A DNA stretch of 64,000 bases, taken from NCBI GenBank assembly GCA_016946835.1, contig JACVTC010000002.1:2052001-2116000 (forward strand), in the 5' to 3' direction. Source of the DNA: Neocallimastix lanati (nom. inval.). Lineage: Eukaryota > Neocallimastigomycota > Neocallimastigomycetes > Neocallimastigales > Neocallimastigaceae. Below the pieces are notes generated by a model that was not told the origin of the DNA, ran no database searches, and was given only the letters and a program-made list of their open reading frames with translations. Positions 32,601 through 42,857 of the stretch are shown piece by piece; positions within the stretch are counted from its first letter, which is position 1, and the number at the start of each line of letters is the position of its first letter. Made by a program: the position numbers and the translations under genes.

Positions 32601-34266
32601 TCAACGTCAAATAAGATGGAACTTATTCTTATCTCGATTTGATTACAAAATACAATATAGACCAGGAAAAGAAGGTGGAAAACCAGATGCTTTTTCGAGA
32701 AGACCAGATTATGAAAATCAAGAAATAGATGATGAAAAAGAAACTTCAGCTTGTCTTACAATACAAGAAGCTACAGAAGATTTATGTTTAGTTGCAATTC
32801 AAGGGAACTTAAAAGATGAATTGATAAAAGAAATTAAAGATGATGAAGTCATACAAGAATTAATCAAGATCAAAAAAGGAGAATCTACTTCTAATAATAA
32901 ATATAAAAATAAAATGAAAGACTTTACTATTGACGAAGAAGGTTTATTATTATATAAGGGTTTAATTTTCGTTCCAAAGAAGATGAGAAATATTATCATT
33001 GCTATTCACCATGATAATCCTGTGCAAGGCCACTTTGGAATTCTTAAAACTAAAGAAGTTATTAGTAGAAATTTTGTTTGGTTCAGAATGACGGATGATA
33101 TCGTAAAGTACATTGCTTCTTGTAAGATTTGTTGTCAAGCTAAAGATGATCGTCATAAACCATATGGATTACTTCAACCGCTCCCTACTCCAAAAAGACC
33201 ATGGTCATATGTCTCAATGGATTTCATCACTGATTTACCTAAATCGAGAGACAAATCAGTAATTATGGTTATAGTAGACAGATTAACTAAAATGGCTCAT
33301 TTTATCCCATTTAGAAACCTTCCTACCGCTGTTATCGCTGCAGATGTTTTCTTTCGTGAAATCTTTCGCTTACACGGCCTTCCAGATGATATTGTTTCGG
33401 ATAGGGGTTCTCAATTTACCTCGGAATTTTGGACACGATTATGCAGTCTATTAGATATTCGTCAAAATTTGTCAACTGCACATCACCCTCAAACAGATGG
33501 TCAAACTGAACGAGTTAATGGTATATTAGAACAATTTTTAAGGTGCTATATTAACAAAAGAAAAAATAACTGGATGGACATTCTTCCTTATGCTGAATTC
33601 GCATATAATAACACATTACAACAATCGACTAATCAGACACCATTCTTCTCAAATTATGGTTTTAATCCAAAATTCAATCCAGTTATACCTGCTGATAGCA
33701 GAAGAACAAGTACCATTGACCATGTTGAACAAATAAGGAAAAACATGCAATTCCTCAAGAAAAATTTAGAAAAAGCTAAGGAAAGATATAAGAGATATGC
33801 AGATCACTTAAGAATTGTAGGACCAAAATTAAAAGTAGGTGATAAAGTTTGGTTAAAGCGTCCAGACTTACTTCCAAAAGGTCCTTCTAAATTGACTAAC
33901 AGAAAACTCGGTCCTTTTAAAATTATTGAAAAAACAGGCCCTGTTTCTTATAAATTAGAATTGCCTGATACTATTAAATGTCATAATGTTTTCCATATTT
34001 CAAACCTAGAACCTTACAATGAAAGAGAATTTGATGAATCAAGTGCAAGTACTAATACTCGAATTACTTCGATCGCTACTGATACTGAAGGAAAGGAACC
34101 TTTGAAGATTGTTGCCGCTAAAGTTGTTAACAATAAACCTTTTTACTTTATATTATGGAAAGGACTTCCAGCTACTGAATGTACTTGGTTGTCTGAAGAA
34201 GAAATCTCCGATCCTCAATTAGTTCAAGAGTTCAATAGAACTAATAGAGTTCCTTCGAGATTATAA
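29698..34266 (+). CDS. Element B Gag-Pol polyprotein with chromodomain, 1,522 aa
   Basis: ATG 29698 (MNYININNQHPGARGDF) is preferred; upstream in-frame codons are A+T leader and begin with no ATG. Domains in order: Gag capsid; CCHC zinc knuckle CFICKSTSHLKENC (260-273); aspartic protease ILDTGSDLNIMD (Asp near 317); reverse transcriptase with LRLCVDYRRLN and YIDDILIY (735-738 = YIDD); RNase H starting ETDASNFAIGAVLS (about 882); and integrase with an HHCC finger (HHDNPVQGHFG ... CKICCQAK). The integrase catalytic blocks are MDFITDLP, DIVSDRGSQFTSEFW and HHPQTDGQTERVN, followed by a GPF tail and a C-terminal chromodomain-like region (FYFILWKGLPATECTW). Every catalytic motif is present and no frame break is seen. 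Gag and Pol are in a single frame, as in Tf1-like elements. The chromodomain is expected to steer integration to marked chromatin. Confidence 0.96.
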   Translation: MNYININNQHPGARGDFDAASEASSMEIENEVGNNVNTRARLIPKPKAFSGRRNELPAFLGQINRYFKYNLDEEAAADDEFKIDIISSYLEGNAAEWFADLVKEESPLLENYENFIDALQQRYKSCASSDVANSRLTKIRSQQFRTIAEYCNQFEKIARDSSFNDEAKIHFFIEGLPTREKERTKLIYPRIRRINELINVVAANAEEDRRVNGNDPMDIDQRRIRPFRRDLGSSRYQNNYRSSQNYRDSSPKRSNKPKKCFICKSTSHLKENCPKQQDKIRRREKILQIKLSKKSLAHTYNVVFKYKNGFIMSAILDTGSDLNIMDRATADKYQIPVQRIRHEKNVIGFNGNGTIRYETIPLTMVMGQHIETIQFYIYSLPKGISVILGNPWLKKHCPTIEFDKGNIRFSSQYCKRNCCATAEDIMRRTTEEKKKKDEIRRSKIQLAREIINNYNNVLDSLDNNDVKKLVDNKNKLCSKKSRNIKAIMKKALVKKEKCIKRKELNKGKFENYAFCYVLKNENKDKSVIKCDYNNESVKENKSLERIPKQYEKFKNVFDEQECNELPPHRPYDCKIRLKDDVDLFYGPLYPLTEEEREALKEYIKENLEKGFIRPSTSPAGAPILFVRKKDGSLRLCVDYRRLNENTIRDSYPLPLITELFDRLREAKYFTKLDLKSAYNLVRIRKGDEYKTAFRTRYGHYEYRVMPFGLKNAPATFQHFINDVLGEYLDEFAFAYIDDILIYSETLEEHRTHVKKILKKLQESGLYAKLSKCEFEVQKTTFLGHVISNQGISMDPDKVKSILEWPIPTTVKEVQSFIGLCNYYRRFIPNFAKIAKPLHNLTRKDVKYEWTEECSVAFETLKKLFTIEPILAHADPELPFIVETDASNFAIGAVLSQRQKYTNALHPICYYSRGLTKSEKNYPIYDKELLAVKCALQEWRHYLEGAKHQFTIYTDHKNLTFPRKPELLSQRQIRWNLFLSRFDYKIQYRPGKEGGKPDAFSRRPDYENQEIDDEKETSACLTIQEATEDLCLVAIQGNLKDELIKEIKDDEVIQELIKIKKGESTSNNKYKNKMKDFTIDEEGLLLYKGLIFVPKKMRNIIIAIHHDNPVQGHFGILKTKEVISRNFVWFRMTDDIVKYIASCKICCQAKDDRHKPYGLLQPLPTPKRPWSYVSMDFITDLPKSRDKSVIMVIVDRLTKMAHFIPFRNLPTAVIAADVFFREIFRLHGLPDDIVSDRGSQFTSEFWTRLCSLLDIRQNLSTAHHPQTDGQTERVNGILEQFLRCYINKRKNNWMDILPYAEFAYNNTLQQSTNQTPFFSNYGFNPKFNPVIPADSRRTSTIDHVEQIRKNMQFLKKNLEKAKERYKRYADHLRIVGPKLKVGDKVWLKRPDLLPKGPSKLTNRKLGPFKIIEKTGPVSYKLELPDTIKCHNVFHISNLEPYNEREFDESSASTNTRITSIATDTEGKEPLKIVAAKVVNNKPFYFILWKGLPATECTWLSEEEISDPQLVQEFNRTNRVPSRL

Positions 34267-34288
34267 GTCGCTCAGGGGCTCGACTTAA

Positions 34289-34299
34289 ACAGAGGGGCA
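34289..34299 (+). promoter_or_regulatory. Element B polypurine tract
   Basis: ACAGAGGGGCA immediately precedes the 3' LTR. Confidence 0.85.
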
Positions 34300-35238
34300 T
34301 GTAAAATATTTAATAATTTGAATACGTATTTAAATGTAATGTAATGTAAATTATTGTGGATAAAAATGTTTTCCAAATTTTTAATATAAATTTAAATGTA
34401 TTCCAAATTATTAATTTAATTAATTTTCTCAAAAATGTATGACTAAATTATTTGGAGAATTTACATCATTATTACTCACTTTGAATCATGAAACTTTGTA
34501 AATTAAAAATAATTAGTCATGAAACTTGTAAATTAAAAATAATTAGTCATAAATTAGTTAAATTAAAATAATCAAAGAAAAATTGCCTTTTCCGTTTGTT
34601 TACAAAAACTTGCCGTTTTGTTTATTTATTTTAGAAATATTAGATAGTTTTAAATAGTTTTTATATTAAAATAACTCATAAAAATTCATGTAATTTATTA
34701 TTAAATGTAATTACAAATATATAATAATATTTTAGTTAGTTTATTACAATCTATTCAATTTAAATTTTAATTTTCAAAAAGTATAAAAAGAGTTAATTTT
34801 CAACTATTGAACGATAGTTGGAAAATAGTATAGATTAGTATAGTTTAGTTAGAAAATAGAATAGTATAGGAAATATTATAAATAAGATAGATAGTACAAA
34901 TTTTATATTTTATTAATTAGTATTATAACTATTATTAGAATAGTTATCTTTTATAAAACAAGTTTTATTTTAAATTTTATTTTAAAATCTTAACTGCTAG
35001 TAGGCTTTCCGGTAAAGGACCCTACGGTACCCAGTTAAGTGATTGTTGATTTTAGAATAGTTAAATTCAACAAATAAGAAATATTAATAAAAGGATTTTT
35101 TTATAAAACAAAAAATTAAATTAGTTTTTTTAGTTTTAGTGTTTTAGTTAATAATTAATTATAGTGTTGATATAATAAAATAGTGTAAAATAAATTATAG
35201 TCTGTCCTCGCCGACCTAAGCTATTATTTTATTTTACA
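34300..35238 (+). repeat. Element B 3' LTR
   Basis: 939 bp, same length as the 5' LTR and nearly identical to it. The polyadenylation region must be here. Confidence 0.95.
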
Positions 35239-35241
35239 CCA

Positions 35242-35885
35242 TGTAACGAAATCTTCAGTTAGTAAAATTAGAACTTTGGTTCAATGGTTAGTTACATTGA
35301 CCATGACCAATACTTCATGGGTTCGACTCACACCTCAATCCATTTTGCATAAATAATTATTTTATTAATTATTTTATTAATTATTAATAATATCTTCTTG
35401 AATATTCTTTCTGTATAAAATTATAGAAAGTTAAAGATTCTTTCGGTTCGTAATTCAACCGAAATGAATTTAGAAATTCTTATTATATAAATTATTTTAT
35501 TCTTTTTTGATAAGATTCATTTTCATCAATTAAAATCTATATTCTAGAAACTTTACATTATTAATTATTACAAACATATTTCTAAATATTTCTTTAAAAT
35601 TATTTTTACATGTTAAAACTGTTTTTCCGTTAAAAGTATAAATAGTGCGAACTTCACGAATGAAAATATTTTTCTTCGTGCTTTTATTAATAATAATTAA
35701 CGTATAAGTAATTCGAAATATTACCTTGTTGATTAATATTAATAATTATTTTAAATTTTATAATTAATAAAAAATATTTCTAATAAAACGAATTATTTAT
35801 ACAGATAGTGTAAACCTATTGAGTTTTCTCCTTTCTGTGTTTCTATATCTCATCCCGCCTTTACAATAGAAGCACCTCCGTTACA
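35242..35885 (+). repeat. Element A 3' LTR
   Basis: 644 bp copy of 23295-23938. Its first two bases (TG) are also the last two bases of element B's CCATG duplication. Here the B-box-like segment reads GGTTCGACTC, a better match to a tRNA B box than the 5' copy. Confidence 0.93.
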
Positions 35886-38800
35886 ATTAATGATCCATAA
35901 TCCGCTTCGGTTAGATTTTCACAATTTCTTGAAGCTTGGTTTACTGCAAAAGATATGTCAGGTTTGGACTTTACTGCTATATAAAGAAGAGCACCAAGTA
36001 AAGATTTATATTCCCCAACATTAACCAAATTTGAATTTTCTCTTACAAAATCTGTTACATTTCTACAAGGCGTTTTGACAGTCTTTGTTTTATTCATCTT
36101 ATATTTTTTGATGATCTTGTTGATGTAATCTATTTGATTTATTTTGTATCCATCTTTAGTATTATATATATTAATACTGATTATTTTATTTGAATTCAAT
36201 TCTTTTGAAATCTTATATTTACCTTTTAATTTATTAATAACATAATTTATTTCATTGTCCTTTCCCGTTATTAAAATATTATCAATAAATTATGTTAGTA
36301 AACAAATTAATTTATCATTTTTATCGTATTTACCAAAAAGACATTTATCTGTATTGTATTTTTTAAAACCAATGCTAATGAGAAAATGTGATATTTCTTT
36401 ATACCACATTCTACCAGCTTGTTTTAAACCATATAGAGCCTTCTTCAATAGCCAATATTTATTTTTATTATAGTTTTTATCACCTAAAGGTATTTTCAGA
36501 TATATTTTTTCTTCTAAATCTGCATTTAAGTATGCAGCTTTTATATCTAATTGTTTAAGGCTCCATTCATTTAGGGAGGCTATAGCGGCTGTTAATCTGA
36601 GACTGTCGGCTTGAATTGTTGGTGAATATGTTTCAATAAAATCTTGCCCAGGTATTTGTTGGAAACCATGAGCGACTAGTCTTGCCTTTTTTTTGTTATT
36701 ATCCTTTTCAGTGAATACCCATTTGGTATCTATTATGTGTACATTTTTTTGGAATTTTATTTACTACTTCCATTACATGTTTATAAGTTCTTCTTTGATG
36801 GCTAATTTCCATTCATTGCTGTCTTCTGAGTTAATGGCTTGTTCATATGTATTTGGAACGTTCGTAATAATGTTCATAACTTTGTGTCCTTTGTTATATT
36901 TATTTTTAAATTTTTCTTTTCTTAAATTTAATGGTTCGTTATCTGAATCATTATTATATTCGCTTTCTTCTTCGAGAGATCTTTTATTATTTATATTATT
37001 TTTATTGTTATCATTATTGTTTAAATTATTATTATTTAGGTTATTATTGTCAATTAAACTATTTTTATTTAAGTTAGTATTTATGTGTTGATTATTATTA
37101 TTAAAATAATTATTATTTATATCATTAATATTGTTTGAATTATTATTATTATTATTTAAATTATTGTTATTATTTAAATTGTTATTATTAAATAAATTAT
37201 TGTTATTCAAATCATTATTATTATTATTATTATTCATATCGCTATAATTATTATTATTTAAGGGATTTTTTAATTGTAAATCATTCATAATATCATTAGA
37301 ATTATTACTTTCCCCCTCAATTAATAAATCCTTGAAATCTTTAATAGAGTCAATATATTTATTGCAAAAAAAAGTAGTATTAATAGTACCAGGCATGTCT
37401 TCTAAAAAATATACGTCTCTGGCAGTAATAATAGTATTAGTAGAAACATCTAAAATCTTATAACTAAGAGAATCACCTGCATAACCAAGGAAAATTCCAG
37501 ATTTGAAATTATTTTCATATTTGTTGGATTTATAATTATTATAAAAAAAAGGCTTTACAACCAAAAACTTTAAGATGTGCAATATCAACGGATTTGTTGA
37601 AAAATAATTCATTGGGAATTTTATTATCAAATACTGATGAGGGTTAATATTAAACAAATAAGCAGCGTATCAAATAGCAGAATCCCAGAAATTAAGAGGA
37701 AGTTTAGCAGAATTCAATAAAGTCATTGCACAATTGTTTAAAGTTTGGTTCAAACGTTCAGCACGACCATTTTGCAAAATTAATACCTTTAGATTCCATA
37801 AATTTAATTAAATTTTTATTAATGTAATCTGTACCATGATCAGATTTAACATTAATAATTTTGAAAGAGGTAGTATTAGAAATAAAGTTATAAAATTTAA
37901 TAAAAAGTATCAGGAACATCTGATTTATTTTTAATAAGAAAAACCCAACATTTTCTTGAAAAATCATCAAGAAAAGTGACATAGTAGTTGAAATCGTTAA
38001 AAGAATTTTCTAATTTTCCTACAGCATCGGTGTGAACTAATTCTATTGGTTTTTCAGATTTATTAAAATTGTTATAAAAAGGTTTTTTCTTTAACTTGCT
38101 GATTTTGCATTGATGACAATTTTTAGAGTTATGAAGTTTCAAATGTTCGATAACAAAATTTTGAATATTTTTGTTATCGTAATGATCTAACCTCGAGTGC
38201 CATAAAACAGTATCTATATGCAAAACGTGATTTTTTGAAGTAACATTATTAATTGGTATAGTATCAAAAGAAAATAAATTTTCGTCATCTGCATAAATAT
38301 TTGCTATAAATTTATTATTTTTTATTATCTGTAATCTATCCTTATTATTAATGTTTTCCACAATTATTTTACATACATTTTTTAGTATAGAATGCGTTGA
38401 AATTAAATTATTTTTGATATTTGACGCGTAATTAACATTAGATAAAATAAATTTATTATTTTTGAATTTGCCATTTTATGTACCTTTACATTTAATTCTA
38501 TCTAATTTACCATTTGGATATATAATATTTTTATTATTGATATCATTTTTATTTTTTTAATTGTTTAATTCATTAGTTATATTAATACCAGTACCGCTGT
38601 CAATAATCCAATGTGTGTATTTATTTTCTTTTTTAAAATTTGTATTATTACAATTTTCAATTACTGAGATACTACCAGTAAAATTAATATATGTTTCATC
38701 CTTAAAGTCATTGTCATCATCATATTCATATGAGTTATCAGAAATATCGTCATTATAATTGTCTTTATTAATATTACTTGAATGATAATTATTATTATTT

Positions 38801-39771
38801 CGTTTTAGACTTAATGTTATTATAATTTTTATAATTATTTTTATTTTTAAAGCTATTATTTTTGTAATTATTGTTTTCTTTATTTAAAGAATTAAATTTA
38901 CAAAAATCAGTAGAATTACCTTTAACTTTACAGATATGGCAGTAATATTCTTTATTAGAATTTATATTATTATAAGATTTTCCTTTGTTCACATTATTGA
39001 CATTTAAATCAATAGACATATTGTTTGAGTATTTTAATATATTTGTCTTTTCGAAAAAGTCGTGTCTTTTATATAATTCATTAACTAAATCATTAAAGTT
39101 TTTAAAACAGTATATAGGAGGTGAATTAATACTAATTTTATCTAGTTCAATAGATGAATATAAATGTTTTTGTTTCTTCGTCCTTTGATTTTTTATTTAA
39201 ATTTTCAAACTCAGTTTGGTATTGTTCAAAAAGATTATTTAATTCATTTATATACTGAATATAATCATTATTATTAATTTTTAAATTTTTGATTTTTTGT
39301 TCTAAGATATTTTCAATCTTTGCATCATTTGGTATTCAGTTCTACATCTACTAAGATAATTTTATTCAGGGTATTAATTATATTGACTGGACTACATTAT
39401 CATAATTTATTTATTTTCTATTTATAATTTTACTATGTATTTGTTTGTCAATGAAAGTATCTAAATCATTGGCAATTAAATGTCTTCTTAATGGTTCATA
39501 CCAATCAAGAAAATTTTCTTTTGACGTGTCAAAATCTTTTATATCAAAAACAGATTTTGATGTATTACCATAGTATTTATTAATTTTATTGATGATGATA
39601 TTTTTATTGTTATTAGGATTATCATCAACATCAAATAAATCAGAATCGTTTGTAACATCATCATCTTCAGAATCATCATGTATAATTGGGGAGATAGTTC
39701 TATTTTCCTTACTAAGTTGATGAACTAGAGCTCTCTTCAATTGCTTTTTTATTATTTTTTCTCTTAGGCAT
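35886..39771 (-). pseudogene. Copia gag-pol, 5' two thirds (gag, protease, integrase, reverse transcriptase)
   Basis: Read on the minus strand from ATG 39771 (MPKRKNNKKAIEE), with stops and frame changes. Gag runs to about 38800 and ends in a knuckle CHICKVKGNSTDFC whose His position is Asn. The protease is HWIIDSGTGINIT (about 38610-38570). Integrase (38200-37400) has LWHSRLDHYDNKNIQ, CHQCKISK, HTDAVG and VKSDHGTDYI. An Asn-run linker (37280-37000) is followed by reverse transcriptase (36780-35890) with KWVFTEKDNNKKKARLVAHG, LKQLDIKAAYLNADL and LLKKALYGLKQAGRMWY. The YVDD box reads FIDN after a TAA, so the catalytic Asp is lost. It ends at the Gypsy A insertion (35885/35886). It cannot encode an active polyprotein. 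Confidence 0.9.
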
Positions 39772-39880
39772 TATGATGAACATAAAATAAAAAAAATAAG
39801 ATAAAATAAAAACTAAATATTATTTATTAAAATTTAATGATATCATAAAATGTTTTATAAAAAAAAATAAGTCTCTCAGC

Positions 39881-39896
39881 TTTGAGACTCTTAATC
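39881..39896 (-). promoter_or_regulatory. Copia primer-binding site for a tRNA-Lys(CUU) half molecule
   Basis: The plus strand next to the 5' LTR reads TTTGAGACTCTTAATC. TGAGACTCTTAATC equals the anticodon stem-loop of eukaryotic tRNA-Lys(CUU), with anticodon CTT inside loop CTCTTAA, up to tRNA position 39/40. The element RNA is complementary to it. Drosophila copia uses the 39-nt 5' half of initiator tRNA-Met cut at the same position, so priming by an internal tRNA cut is inferred. Confidence 0.65.
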
Positions 39897-40099
39897 TGTT
39901 AAGGAGTCACACAGAATGTGGTGTATACACACACGAAATTAATATTATTATATATTTATTTATTTATTAATTATTATTTTTATTTCTTATAATAAAAAGA
40001 CTCAGTTATTTAATATTATACATTAATTCAATATTTAATCTATTACATACATTATATCATTAAGAAACTTTATAATATCTTAATGAACATTACTTAATA
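39897..40099 (-). repeat. Copia 5' LTR (right)
   Basis: 203 bp, starting TGTTAAGG and ending CTTAATA (CTTAACA in the other LTR, so one terminal base has mutated). Several substitutions and small indels separate it from 22407-22604. Confidence 0.9.
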
Positions 40100-40949
40100 A
40101 TAAATCATATTTATAACTAATATTTTATATATTTGTGTTGATATTCCTTTTTTTAAAAAAAAATAAATTATATAATAGAATTATAATTGAAATACTAGTT
40201 GATCGATCTATCTATGATATCATCCTTATACAAAAGAAAAATCAGAAAATAATAAATATGAAGTAATAGTAATTAGTTGGCATTACTATAAAGTTCAATT
40301 CAATTAGTCCGTTAGCATAATCGTAGTAGGTCAAATACTAATACTTCAAATACAACATTAAAGAGTAATTTATTATATAAAATATTAGAATTATTCATTA
40401 AAATAAAATCTAAAAGTAAAATATCATAATAATAATTTATAATTATTAAAATAAAATTATTCAAAAAATATGTTAAATATATATAAATAATATAGTTTTT
40501 TTTTTTTATTTAATCATATGTCAATATTTAAATGATGATATTTATTTATATTTTTATTGTTTAAAGCTATTGATGATATAATATTTTCTTATCTTTTGGA
40601 ATTAAATATTATAATAGTTTTGCTAGTTTCACATAAAACAAATTCAAAAGCATATCATCATTATCATTTTCATCTTGTTTATTAAGATTGAATTATTAAT
40701 TTTTTTTTTCTTTCATAATTATCATTCATAATTATCCTATATATTATCATTAAATAAGATAATAAGGTATTTTAATTCCAACCAATTAATGAATATGATT
40801 ATGTATATAATGCATTTCACTAAGTTGCATTTTTCCATGAATAAAAAATAAAAAATAGATTAAAATAAATGAATAAAAATAAAAAAAATAAATGATAAAA
40901 AATAAATGATAAAAAATAAATGAATAAAAATAAAAAATAAAAAATAAAA
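40100..40949. other. Flank right of the nest
   Basis: Starts with the ATAAA duplication. Remaining sequence is A+T-rich, ending in tandem AAATAAATGAT/AAAAATAAA units (about 40840-40948). No gene supported. Confidence 0.6.
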
Positions 40950-41178
40950 AATCTGTATCAGAATTTCTTCTTTTGACAATAGTAAGTCTAATGATGTATA
41001 AATTGATCATAGTATAAAAATCACTAATTACAATAGGCATAACAGAAATAAGTAATTCCGCATAAAGACTTCTTCGGGAAATAAGACTCTCTCGAAGGTG
41101 ATTAAAAGATATTATTAATAAAATACCTTCTTTCCCTGAACAGGTATTTGAAATTTCATACTCCATTTCCGCCAAAAA
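40950..41178. repeat. Dispersed repeat family, copy 2
   Basis: Shares AATCTGTATCAGAATTTCTT, TTGACAATAGTAAGTCTAAT, ATTGATCATAG, AAAATCACTAATTA and CAATAGGCATAA with copies 1 and 3, and an end TTTGAAATTTCATACTC with copy 1. Its minus strand is open for about 80 codons (MYYVTFLAEMEYEISNTCSG onward), but that frame is broken in copy 1. Confidence 0.7.
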
Positions 41179-41908
41179 GGTGACATAATACACAAATATT
41201 AATAAAATAGCTAATTAATTGCATAAGTTAACATAAGATATATATTGTATATATAATCCTTCATCTTAGTTATCGGGAATATTCAATGATTTCTCATGAA
41301 CAATCAAGGAAAAATTAATAAAATTTTCAAACTATGCTAGTTATTAACTATGAGAATGAAGAAAAAGAAAAAAAAATTCAATGAATAAAGATGTAAGTCC
41401 AGTATCTCTACAAATATAGAAGATTAAAAATAAAAATAATTTAGACGAAATTTAAAAAATTTTTAGAAAATGGAAAAAAAAAATTTTTAATTTCATATCA
41501 ATCATTTAATGAATAATTAACAACATTAATTCAAAAAAAAAAAAAAAAATGTATATATATATATATATATTCATTAGTAATTATTTTTGAAAATACTAAT
41601 GAATAATTATCAATTTTTAATAATAATAATAATAATATGATAAAATATAAATATATATACAGTTATTGTTTTAAAAATTATTTATTAAATAACGTTCTAA
41701 TTAACTTTATTCTTTTTTTAAAAACATATATATATATAAAAACTTCTATTATTTATATTTATTTAATTATTAGAAAATTCCAAAAATTTCAATTTAATAA
41801 AATTAATTAAAATTATTTATATGTTTCATATGGCTAATATATATGAATAATTTATAGAATTATATATATATAATGTTATAAAAAAAAAAAAAAATTAAAA
41901 TTTAAATA
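41179..41908. other. Intergenic, A+T-rich
   Basis: AT dinucleotide runs and A tracts only. It would hold the 3' UTR of the CFAP96-like gene. Confidence 0.6.
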
Positions 41909-42824
41909 TTAATTATTAATTTTAAACTAATAAAATAAAAAAATATTTTATTGTAATAGTATATATATAAAAAGTAAATAGTATTTAGTACTTACGAATA
42001 ATACAATTGGATCGTTATAATTGACAACCTTCTTAATTTCTTTTACCTTTCTACCATTTTGTAACGATTCTTGTGCCCATTTTGGTGGAATTTGAGATAT
42101 ATTTTTATCAACAACAGATGCAATTGGATATGTTTTAATAGTTCCTCCTAATTTCATTGTTCCATTAACATTATTATTAAGTTTTCCTTCCTTACGAAGT
42201 TGAGCACGCTTCAATAATTCTTCATTCTTCTTTTTTTCAACTCCATCTGATATATATTCTGGGAATTTATTAATAGTATAATCAATATTAGAAGCAGGTC
42301 TGAAAGGTTGTTCATACTTTTTCTTTTCCGGTGCTTTTTCTGGCTTTTTGTTTTTAGCAACTAAAATTATATAAGAAAATTAGTATGAAAATATATATAT
42401 ATATATTATGAATCCATATAGATAAATATTTAATTAATCAAGTAAATAAATATATATATATATATATAATCCATTTTAATAAAATGAATATATCAAATTA
42501 CTTATTTCTTGATTAATATCCCAACTAAATCCTTTATTATCAAAATATTCGTTTCCATTTGAACCAGCAATAAATGGTTTAGAATCAATATTTTTCTTTG
42601 CTTTTTCAATTCTTTCTTTCTATTTAATCAATAATAATAACAATTGTGAATTTTCGTTGAATTAGATGTAGTTTTGCCCAAAAAGTTGTAATTTTCCATG
42701 CAAAATCATAACAATAAAGAGATTGTAGTATTATTATTGGTATTATTATTATATTATCATTGTTCATATTGATATTCATTAAATATATATAAATATTAAA
42801 TAATTTTTATAATTAGTAATATAA

Positions 42825-42857
<33 letters not shown>

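Larger units (their letters stand above)
28606..35238 (+). mobile_element. Ty3/Gypsy chromodomain element B, full length and apparently intact
   Basis: LTRs 28606-29544 and 34300-35238, each 939 bp (TGTAAAAT...TTTTACA), with a 5-bp duplication CCATG (28601-28605 and 35239-35243). One uninterrupted gag-pol ORF (29698-34266), a polypurine tract (CAGAGGGGCA) and a self-priming type primer site. Reading both LTRs side by side I saw a single difference (ACTCAG against ACTCAC). The insertion is therefore very recent and the element may be active. It is the youngest of the nest. Confidence 0.95.
23295..35885 (+). mobile_element. Ty3/Gypsy chromodomain element A, internally deleted
   Basis: LTRs 23295-23938 and 35242-35885 are both 644 bp, with termini TGTAACG...CGTTACA and a flanking duplication ATTAA (23290-23294 and 35886-35890) inside the Copia pol. 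The internal part has a long leader, one open gag-pol-like ORF (25832-28270) lacking reverse transcriptase, RNase H and part of integrase, and a polypurine tract GGAGGCGGACCA. Element B (28606-35238) sits at its polypurine tract/3' LTR junction. The two LTRs look almost identical; I saw two differences near the tRNA-like segment. A is therefore younger than the Copia host. It cannot reverse-transcribe itself and would depend on another element. Confidence 0.93.
22407..40099 (-). mobile_element. Ty1/Copia LTR retrotransposon, decayed, host of the nest
   Basis: Boundaries are TGTTAAG...CTTAACA LTRs at 22407-22604 and 39897-40099, flanked by the 5-bp duplication ATAAA (22402-22406 and 40100-40104). 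The element is read on the minus strand, 5' LTR at the right: PBS, gag with zinc knuckle, protease, integrase, reverse transcriptase, RNase H (the Pseudoviridae/Copia order), then polypurine tract and 3' LTR. It is split by Gypsy element A (23295-35885) between reverse transcriptase and RNase H; the frame continues across if A and one ATTAA are ignored. Without the insert the element would be about 5.1 kb. Numerous stops and frameshifts, and LTRs differing at many positions and in length, show an old insertion. Confidence 0.93.

Noticed and set aside
40786-41193. Minus-strand frame of 135 codons
   Set aside because: Covers dispersed repeat copy 2 and A+T repeats; the frame is broken in copy 1.
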